Assembly: GCF_000585415.1 (NCBI RefSeq)
Contig: NZ_KK073876.1
Location: 431,810-495,809 of the forward strand
Direction: 5' to 3'
Length of the DNA: 64,000 nt
From: Sphingomonas jaspsi DSM 18422
Lineage (GTDB): Bacteria; Pseudomonadota; Alphaproteobacteria; Sphingomonadales; Sphingomonadaceae
A program made the position numbers and the translations under genes. The notes beneath the pieces were generated by a model. That model searched no databases and was not told where the DNA came from. It was given only the letters and a program-made list of their open reading frames with translations. Of this stretch, positions 52,027 through 61,600 are shown piece after piece (positions within the stretch are counted from its first letter, which is position 1; every line of letters starts with the position of its first letter).

Positions 52027-52115
52027 GCCTGGTCCTCTCCTTCGACCGGGGGTCCAGGCCGGTCGTTTGTCCGGGACTTAAAGGAAAGGGGTTAAGGCTT
52101 GATGGACGATGCCTG

Positions 52116-52655
52116 TTAGACGCTCGCCGCCTCCCGCGCGGGCAGGGCGCACATCTGGTCGTAGCCGAGGACGTGGGCGGCGCGGCCGAAGCCGATCCAT
52201 CCTGCCGCGCAGTAGGTGAGGTCGACGATTTCGGCATCGCTGAGCTGCGACTTCAGTTCCGCCCACAGCGCGTCGTCGCGGGCGAGGCCTTGCGGATCGA
52301 GGCTCATCGCCTGGACGTAGCGAACCGCGATCCGCTCCCGATCGTCGAGGCCGGACAGGTCGCCTTCGAGCACCGCGCGGTAAAAGCCCTCGTCGGGCAC
52401 CGTTCCCTTGATGCCTTCGTCCTTGCCGATCCCGAGCAAGACGCTGTGGTCGGCGGTACGGAAGGCGCGGCAGACGGTGCAGCCGTTGATCGCGGCGATG
52501 GCGATGCGCGCGGCCTCGAACAGGCGCATCGGCAGGATCGAATGACGGTAGGTGGCGACCGAAAAGGCGCCGGCCGCGCCGATCAGTTCCGGGGCGTAGG
52601 CGTCGGCCAGGTTGGGCATGGCGGTGCCCGGCGGCACATCAAGGGCGACTCGCAT
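52116..52655 (-). CDS. Carboxymuconolactone decarboxylase / AhpD-like protein
   Basis: A 179-residue helical protein with the redox-type CxxC motif in INGCTVCRAFRTADH, the AhpD-like signature, preceded by ALDVPPG and RLFEAARIAIAAINGC. AhpD relatives reduce peroxides or carry disulfide reducing power. The neighbouring gene lies 62 nt upstream on the same strand. Confidence 0.84.
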   Translation of the reverse strand: MRVALDVPPGTAMPNLADAYAPELIGAAGAFSVATYRHSILPMRLFEAARIAIAAINGCTVCRAFRTADHSVLLGIGKDEGIKGTVPDEGFYRAVLEGDLSGLDDRERIAVRYVQAMSLDPQGLARDDALWAELKSQLSDAEIVDLTYCAAGWIGFGRAAHVLGYDQMCALPAREAASV

Positions 52656-52717
52656 CGGCGCTTCTCCTCAAGGGACGGAGGTAGCGTAGGCCAGCAGGTC
52701 CCGGCGCGCCAGAGCGC

Positions 52718-53020
52718 CTAGGCCAGCCGCCTGCGATTGGCGCGGACCCGCTTGCCGTAGACGCTGACTGCCTTGCGGGCAGCGGCTTCCGGGGTTTTGA
52801 CGCGGCCGGAAGCGATCGCGCCGGCGAGTTCATAGCCTGCCTCGACCTTCTCCCCAACCATCCGCTGCGCTTCCCGCGTCGCGGCGGGGCCGCCGTGCAT
52901 CAGGCGCAAAGTGCGCAAGCCGATGACCATGGCGGCGTCGGCCATCATGAAGCCGGTCTGCATCCACAGGCGGGTCCAGCGAGCGGTGTCGGCGGTGCTT
53001 AGGGTAGGGGTGCGGGTCAT
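52718..53020 (-). CDS. Small helical protein, unknown function
   Basis: A 100-residue protein starting MTRTPTLSTADTARWTRLWM with a helical stretch LWMQTGFMMADAAMVIGLRTLRLMHGG and a basic C-terminus. Similar short proteins recur in sphingomonads. I chose ATG 53020 because the upstream reading frame is out of family. Confidence 0.65.
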   Translation of the reverse strand: MTRTPTLSTADTARWTRLWMQTGFMMADAAMVIGLRTLRLMHGGPAATREAQRMVGEKVEAGYELAGAIASGRVKTPEAAARKAVSVYGKRVRANRRRLA

Positions 53021-53190
53021 GGCGTGGTCCTTCAACAAGGCGACGCGAACGTCCGCGCAGGGGATCAACGTGCTGCACCGCAACAAAGGTCCACTCGTCG
53101 CCCGGAACTTCTCATTGTGAAGTGGTTCGGCGGAAAGCGAATTGGGGTCGCCGATGCCCAAGGCTGACGCGCCTTCCTTGTTCGGCTGCT

Positions 53191-53514
53191 TCAGCCGCGC
53201 TGGTAGGCGGCGAGGATCGCGGTGACGAGGCCGGGGAAGCGCGCCTCCACTTCGGCGCAGCGGGAAGAGTTGCGCATGTCCACGCCGACCCGTTCGGACC
53301 GGATCAGCCCCGCGTCGCGAAGGATCTTGAAATGCTGCGACAGCGACGATTTGGGGATCACCCGCTCGCCCGTATCGGCCAGCGCCGAACAGCGCTGGAC
53401 GCAGTCCACGCCCGCAATCCCGGCGAACAGGCGCGCCCTTTCGGGATCCGCCAGCGCGTGCAGAATCGCCTCGGGCCGGAAGTCGTCGGGGGAAGGGTGA
53501 ACGAGGGGTCGCAT
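53191..53514 (-). CDS. ArsR-family transcription regulator
   Basis: A 107-residue winged-helix repressor. The DNA-binding helix region is KSSLSQHFKILRDAGLIRSE; the ALADPERARLF start is typical of the family. It is divergent from the short-chain dehydrogenase gene with the palindromic operator between, so it probably represses it and itself. Confidence 0.88.
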   Translation of the reverse strand: MRPLVHPSPDDFRPEAILHALADPERARLFAGIAGVDCVQRCSALADTGERVIPKSSLSQHFKILRDAGLIRSERVGVDMRNSSRCAEVEARFPGLVTAILAAYQRG

Positions 53515-53552
53515 GACATTTTTTCAGATAGTCGCCCTTGAAGGGCGGTTCA

Positions 53553-53575
53553 ATAGTTCCATATTTCCGAACTAT
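53553..53575. promoter_or_regulatory. Palindromic operator between arsR-family gene and dehydrogenase gene
   Basis: ATAGTTC (53553-53559) and GAACTAT (53569-53575) form a perfect 7-bp inverted repeat with a 9-nt spacer. Together with the divergent ArsR and SDR genes this is a likely operator. A second small palindrome, CGCCCTT-G-AAGGGCG, lies at 53533-53547. Confidence 0.65.
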
Positions 53576-53630
53576 CGGACCAAGCATGCCATGGTGGCGT
53601 CGCGGCCCGCCACGAAAAAGGAATGAAGTC

Positions 53631-54377
53631 ATGGCCAAGCTCAACGGAAAAGTCGCGCTGGTAACCGGTGCGTCGAAGGGTATCGGCGCTGGAATCGCCA
53701 AAGCGCTGGGCGCCGAAGGGGCATCGGTGGTCGTCAATTACGCGTCGAGCAAAGACGGCGCCGAAGTGGTCGTCGACGCCATCAATGCGGCAGGCGGCAA
53801 GGCTATCGCGGTCCAAGGTAATGTCGCCGACGAAGCGGAGGCTAAAGGCCTGGTCGACGCCGCGATTGCCGAATTCGGCCGGCTGGACGTGCTGGTCAAC
53901 AACAGCGGCGTCTACGCCTTCGGCGCGATCGAGGACGTCAGCGTCGACGAATACCGCCGCCAGTTCGACACCAACGTGCTCGGGCCGCTGCTGGTCACCA
54001 AGGCCGCCAGCCCGCACCTGAAGGAGGGCGCCAGCGTGATCAACATTTCGTCGGTCGTGACCAGCGCACTGATGCCGGAATCGGCGATCTACACCGGCAC
54101 CAAGGGCGCGCTTGACGCGATTACGGGCGTGCTGGCCAACGAGCTGGGTGCGCGCAAAATTCGCGTCAACGCGATCCTGCCCGGCATGGTCGAAACTGAA
54201 GGCACCAAGGACGCCGGCATCACCGCGTCCGACATGGCGACCGGCATCGTCGCCCAGACCCCGCTCGGCCGCCTGGGCCAGCCCGACGACATCGCCAAGG
54301 TCGCGGTGTTCCTGGCCAGCGACGACGCCCAGTGGCTGACGGGCGAAAAGCTTTTCGCCAGCGGCGGCCTGCGCTAG
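53631..54377 (+). CDS. Short-chain dehydrogenase/reductase
   Basis: A 248-residue NAD(P)-dependent oxidoreductase. The dinucleotide motif is VTGASKGIGAGIA, followed by VNNSGVYAFG and the catalytic YTGTKGAL (YxxxK), with the FabG-like end VFLASDDAQWLTGE. The substrate is unknown. ATG 53631 has AAGGAATG just upstream. It is probably controlled by the divergent ArsR regulator. Confidence 0.92.
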   Translation: MAKLNGKVALVTGASKGIGAGIAKALGAEGASVVVNYASSKDGAEVVVDAINAAGGKAIAVQGNVADEAEAKGLVDAAIAEFGRLDVLVNNSGVYAFGAIEDVSVDEYRRQFDTNVLGPLLVTKAASPHLKEGASVINISSVVTSALMPESAIYTGTKGALDAITGVLANELGARKIRVNAILPGMVETEGTKDAGITASDMATGIVAQTPLGRLGQPDDIAKVAVFLASDDAQWLTGEKLFASGGLR

Positions 54378-54626
54378 CAGGCACGTCCGACGCGCGCGCA
54401 TCCTGCCAACCACCCCTCGGGGTGCGCGCTCGTCACTGCTGGTCGAGGATCAAGCCCGAAACGCGACTCCAGAAGACCGGCCGAACCTGCCGATCCTAGT
54501 CCCTATCATGGGTCGCGGATAGCAAGCCTAGCCCTTACCGGTTCGCCCCCGCGACTTTTCACAGTTTTCACGGTCGTGAGCGAGGCCGGGCGGGGTCGTG
54601 CCGACGGCCTGCCTATTCTCCAAACT

Positions 54627-56980
<2,354 letters not shown>

Positions 56981-57021
56981 TTACTCCATGTCGTGGAGGG
57001 ATGGCGGAACGACCGTCATCC

Positions 57022-57137
57022 GCTCCCTACGCCCGCATCAACGGGATCAGGTTCGACGGGTCGCAGTCTCGAACTGCCTCTCAGCCGCTTCGATTGCCCG
57101 CCGTCGAAGAATCTCGGGCGGGGCGGCTCCCCGGGGA
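57022..57137 (-). ncRNA. TPP (thi-box) riboswitch
   Basis: On the minus strand the region reads GGGGAGCC..., then CGGCTGAGAGG, ACCCGTCGAACCTGATC and TGATGCGGGCGTAGGGA, the conserved core of the thi-box. It ends about 45 nt before the thiC ATG. Excess thiamine pyrophosphate would reduce thiC expression, probably by blocking its ribosome site. Confidence 0.93.
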
Positions 57138-57182
57138 TGAACGCTCTTTAAGGCCGCTTGGCGCGGCGCGCAACGTCGGCGG

Positions 57183-57704
57183 TCAGCGGCCGATCGACGG
57201 CGACTGCTGGGCCTTGGGGCGCGAGGCGGCCTGCTGTTCGGCGACGCTGAGCGTCCCGTCCTTGTTGGCGTCGAGCCGGTCGAAATTGGACAGGGTCGGG
57301 GCGCGGAATTCGTCCTTCGAAATGGCGCCGTCCTTGTTCTTGTCGAATTCGTCGAGGAACGGCTTCGAATTGGCTTCGGGCATCGCCGGCAGCTTGGCCT
57401 GGGCGTTGAATTCGGCCTTGCTGATCGATCCGTTGCCGTCGGTATCGACCCGGGCGAAGGCGGCGTCGCGCTGCGCCGCCATTTCGTCGAGCTGCGCCTT
57501 TGCGGTGCGGATCAGGCGGGCCTTGATCTCCGCATCGTCGGCCTTGCCGTCGTGGTTGGCGTCGAGATCGGCGTAGTCGGCGTCGAGCTCCGCGGTCAAT
57601 TCGGCCTTGGCGACGGGCTTGGGCTGGTCGGCTTCGGGCGCGGCCTGCGCCAGCGCGGCGGTGGAAGCGAAAAGCAGGGTCAGGGCAGTGATCGGTCGAA
57701 GCAT
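57183..57704 (-). CDS. Exported EF-hand protein 1
   Basis: A 173-residue protein with a signal peptide (LRPITALTLLFASTAALAQA). Four EF-hand loops follow: DANHDGKADDAE, DTDGNGSISKAE, DKNKDGAISKDE and DANKDGTLSVAE. Calcium binding is expected outside the cytoplasm. I used ATG 57704 because the longer frame has no signal character. Paralogous to the next gene. Confidence 0.88.
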   Translation of the reverse strand: MLRPITALTLLFASTAALAQAAPEADQPKPVAKAELTAELDADYADLDANHDGKADDAEIKARLIRTAKAQLDEMAAQRDAAFARVDTDGNGSISKAEFNAQAKLPAMPEANSKPFLDEFDKNKDGAISKDEFRAPTLSNFDRLDANKDGTLSVAEQQAASRPKAQQSPSIGR

Positions 57705-57797
57705 GAAAGATGTCCCCGAAATGGGTGTGGTCCAAGTGGGCGCGCTTGTCGCGCCGCGCAGCATGTTGCGCAAGCGGGATTGCAAGAGGATGAACGA

Positions 57798-57828
57798 AAG
57801 GCGGCGGATCGGGTCGATCCGCCGCCTT
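57798..57828 (-). terminator. Intrinsic terminator after EF-hand gene 2
   Basis: A perfect 13-bp stem (57798-57810 with 57816-57828) around a 5-nt loop. Read on the minus strand it is followed by TTTCGTTC and lies 20 nt after the stop of the EF-hand gene at 57848. Confidence 0.65.
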
Positions 57829-57847
57829 CCAGCTTGTCAGAAATCGA

Positions 57848-58354
57848 CTAGCGCTTGGCCGGGCGGGCCGCGGCGCGTTCCTGTACGCTCAGCTTGCCGT
57901 CCTTGTTGGCGTCGAGCTTGTCGAAGTCGGCGAGCGGTCCCGCGCGAAATTCCTGCAGCGTAATCGCCTGGTCCTTGTTGCTGTCCATGCGTGCCAGAAC
58001 CTTGCCGGCATCCGGCTTGGGCGCCGCAGGGACAGGCGCGGCAGCATTGAATTCGGCCAGGCTGAGCTGACCGTCATGGTTGGTGTCGAGCTTCTTGAAT
58101 GCAGCCTCCCGGCGCGCATTGACGACGGTAACGCGCTGCGCTGCCATCCTCGATTCCGCTGCTTCGATCTCCAGCTTGCTGAGCTGGCCGTCCTTGTTCG
58201 TGTCCATGGCAACAAAGCGGGCGTCGATGGCGCTCAGAAAATCGGACTTCGTCATCGGCTGCACGGCCGGTTTTACCGTCGCGGCTGGCGCCTTGTCTGC
58301 GGTTGGGGCGGCACTGGCGGCAAAGGCCGCGATCGTCAGGGCAAAAATACTCAT
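57848..58354 (-). CDS. Exported EF-hand protein 2
   Basis: A 168-residue protein with a signal peptide (MSIFALTIAAFAASAAPTADK) and four EF-hand loops: DTNKDGQLSKLE, DTNHDGQLSLAE, DSNKDQAITLQE (Gly replaced by Gln, so a weaker site) and DANKDGKLSVQE. It is transcribed away from the giant repeat protein and shares its upstream region. Confidence 0.88.
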   Translation of the reverse strand: MSIFALTIAAFAASAAPTADKAPAATVKPAVQPMTKSDFLSAIDARFVAMDTNKDGQLSKLEIEAAESRMAAQRVTVVNARREAAFKKLDTNHDGQLSLAEFNAAAPVPAAPKPDAGKVLARMDSNKDQAITLQEFRAGPLADFDKLDANKDGKLSVQERAAARPAKR

Positions 58355-58659
58355 CTTGCGACGTCCTCCATTAGGTCGTTGGCCGGGAAGCTAGCCTCAC
58401 AAATGCGCGAGCGAAAGCCCCTGCGCGGCAGGCGAATAAGTTTCTTAATTGATATGGATCATATTTTTTTGCTTCTTCGTATTGTCATAAAGCCATGTCA
58501 GGCATAGGGTGCTGAGTAGGAATTGCCGTCGTTTGGGCGGGATGTTCTGTGTTTGCGCGCTTCAGCTGCCGGGCTTCGAGCGTCGCAAGAGCATCCTTTT
58601 CGAGGGCGATTTTTGTGTTCCAAACGCCATCGGCCGGTGGCGAAACAGGGGTGATTGAT
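58355..58659. other. AT-rich intergenic region between EF-hand and giant repeat protein genes
   Basis: 305 bp without a gene. An AT-rich block lies at about 58440-58500 and contains the small palindrome ATATG-GAT-CATAT. It probably holds the two divergent promoters; I cannot assign -35/-10 boxes with confidence. AGGGG (58647-58651) is the ribosome site of the next gene. Confidence 0.4.
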
Positions 58660-61600
58660 ATGACGAATAACACCACGTCGCGGGTAGCTTTGTTTGCCGG
58701 CGTATCCCTTGCCGTCTTCGCATGCCCGGCAGTAGCCGCAGCGGCGACCGTACCGGGACAAGGCAGCCTGGAGATCGCTCCGGACGTCTTCGACATCATC
58801 ACCATCGGTAACCTGCAGCATGGCGTAACCAACAGCGGCTCGGGCACCGTCACCTCGACCGTCGCCTCCGACAACACCGGCAAATATCTGCAGCTCGGGA
58901 TTGCTACCGGCGCCACCCCCGCCGGCAACGTCGAGCTCGGCATCGTCCATCCGGCGGCCGCGACCGGCACCGACAGCGCGTCCATCGTCGCTTATGCGAC
59001 GGCCATCGGCGGCGGTGCCGAGGTCGCAAACGCGGCCATTTCCGGCCCGGCCGTCAACCAGTTCGGGTCCGGCGCCGGATCGGGCGAGATGGCAGTCGCC
59101 AACGGCGGCAGCCTCAATATCCAGGCGGGCGCGGCCGCGCTCGGCTCCACGGCAAACGCTAACGCCTCGGTCGGTACCGGCATCGGACAGACGCTCAGCA
59201 TGGGCAAGGATGCAGTTGCGCTGATCGCCAATGCCGGTGGCGGCACGCTGGAAATCCAGGCGGACGCATTCGCCGAGGGCACCAACGCCAACGCCAACGC
59301 CAACCTGGGCGCCGGACTTTTGCAGGACGTGACGAGCGCAAACGGCACTGCTGGCGCGCGCGTCACCAATAATGGGGACTTGAGCATTGCCGCTGCGGCG
59401 ACTGCCTTCGCATCCGGCGGTACGGCCAGCGCCAATGTCGGCCAGGGTATCGCCCAAGCGGCGTCGGGCCTGGGCGCGAACGTTGAATTGAACAATGGCG
59501 GCGATCTCGAAATCAGCGCCGCAGCACTGGTCAGCGCGTTCACGGCCGATGCAAACGCCACGATCGGCGTTGGCGTCAGTCAGGCCGCTGTAGCCAATTC
59601 GGGCACGGCAAGCGCCGCCATCGGCAACGACGGATCGCTGTCGGTCCTCGCCGATGCTTCGGCCGAGGGCGTATTCGCCAATGCCAATGCGACGGTCGAC
59701 ACGGCTTATCATCAGGCGGCGACCGGGACGAACGTCGACGTCAGCCTCACCAACAGCGGCACGATGGTCGGCGGCGCCATTGCGAATGCATCCGCATCTG
59801 CCTCGGCCTCGGCGAACGCCACGCTTGGTGTGGGCGTATATCAGGAAGGCCTCGGGCAAACGGTCAATCTTGGCATCCAGAATGACGGCCTGATGAATGT
59901 CGGCGCGTCGGCAAATGCGACGGCGCTGGGCGTCGCCAATGCCGGTGCGTTCGCTTCGGTCGGATTCGCCCAAGTGGCGAGTGGCAGCGACGTTACGTTG
60001 GACCTCACCAACAATGGGCTGATGAGCGCGGGCGTCGTTGCAGACGCAAATGGCGCGAGTGCGAACGCTCAGGCCTTGATGCTCGCCGGCTATTATCAAT
60101 CCGCTTCGGCGGGGGCGACGGCGGACCTTAGCATCAACAACGACGGGTCGATGCGTGCCGGCGCGTCGGCAGAGGCTAGCGGTGATGTCGCTAGCGCCCA
60201 AGCGGGCATGCAATATGGCGTCTTCCAACAGGCGGGCGCGAGTGGCACGGCGAACGCGGCAATCAACAACAGCAGCGAAATCAGCGTTGGCGTTGGTGCT
60301 CACGCAGTCGGCGTCACATCGGCCAACGCGCAGGCCAACATGCTGGCGGGCATCGTTCAGGTTGCTTCGGCGGCCAGCGTCGCATCGGCCAACATTTCGA
60401 ACAGCGGCACGATGAGCGTCGTCGCAGGCGCGCAGGCGACCGCCAGCGGCCTCGCAAATGCCTCGGCCGGAATGCAGGTCGGCGTCTATCAGTCGGCGAC
60501 TGCAGGAAGCTCCGCCAGTGCGTCGTTGGTTAACAGTGGGCCGCTGACGGTTGCCGCAGAAGCGTCGGCCAACTCCGCCAGCAGCGCCAATGCCAGTGCC
60601 GGCATCCAGGCCGGCATCGCCCAGCTGGTGTCGGGCGGCACAACCGCTAACGCCGATATCACCAATTCCGGCGACATCGAGGTTAGTGCGGACGCCGAGG
60701 CGACCGGTGCCAATGCTGCGGCCCAGGCCGGCATCGGTGTCGGGATCGTCCAAGACGTCGCGAGTGGCGGGAACGGCAGCGCCAACTTAGCCAATAGCGG
60801 GTCGATTACCATCGCGGCGGACGCCGGTGCCCAGGTCGCTGCGACCGCCGTTGCCACCGCGCAGATCAGCGCGGGTATCTCGCAGTCGGTTGCCGCCTCG
60901 GGCGATGCCCTGGCCGACCTGACCAACGACGGCGCGATCTTCATCAACGTCAACGCCGATGCATTCGCGACAGTTGCGGCCTCGGCCAATGCGGCCCTTG
61001 GGGTCGGCATCGCGCAGACCGCCTCGGCGAGTGGCGATGCAACGGCGTCGATTCTCAATAACGACCAGATCGCGATGAGCGTGAATGCCGTTGCCACTGA
61101 CGCGGCGGCGAACGCGGCTGCCGGTTACGCCATCAGCCAGTCGGCGGTAGCGAGCGGTGCGGCGGTTGCCAGCTACGCGCAGGGCAGCAGTGGCACCTTA
61201 TCGCTGGATGTCGCGGCGACGGCCTCGGGCGTTGCGGCGACGGCCAACGCGGTCGCTTCGGGTCTCGTCAACCAGTTCGCCAGCGGCTCCGCCGCGTCGG
61301 CGCTGGTCGACAATGACGGTTCCATGGACCTTACCATTTCGGCGGTCGCTAACGGCTCAACCGTGGCGGACGCGGTTGCGAGCATGACCAGCCAGGCCGG
61401 CATCTTCCAGTCGGCGATAGCCAATGGGACGAGCCAAGATGCATCTGTGGCAGTCGTCAACGGCGGCACCATCAACATGGCAGCGAATGCCGACGCCATC
61501 GCCACCAACGGCGGAGCGCAGGCCTATGCCTCGGTCTACAGCGGCATCGAACAGAATGTGTCTGCGGCTGACGGCAATGCGACGGCCTCGGTAGACAATA

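Noticed and set aside
58498-60753. A 751-residue reading frame on the minus strand across the giant repeat gene, with similar long ones at 61357-62610, 62259-63368 and 62881-63942
   Set aside because: They mirror the repeats of the plus-strand frame, lack a ribosome site or domain, and are an effect of high GC and repetition.
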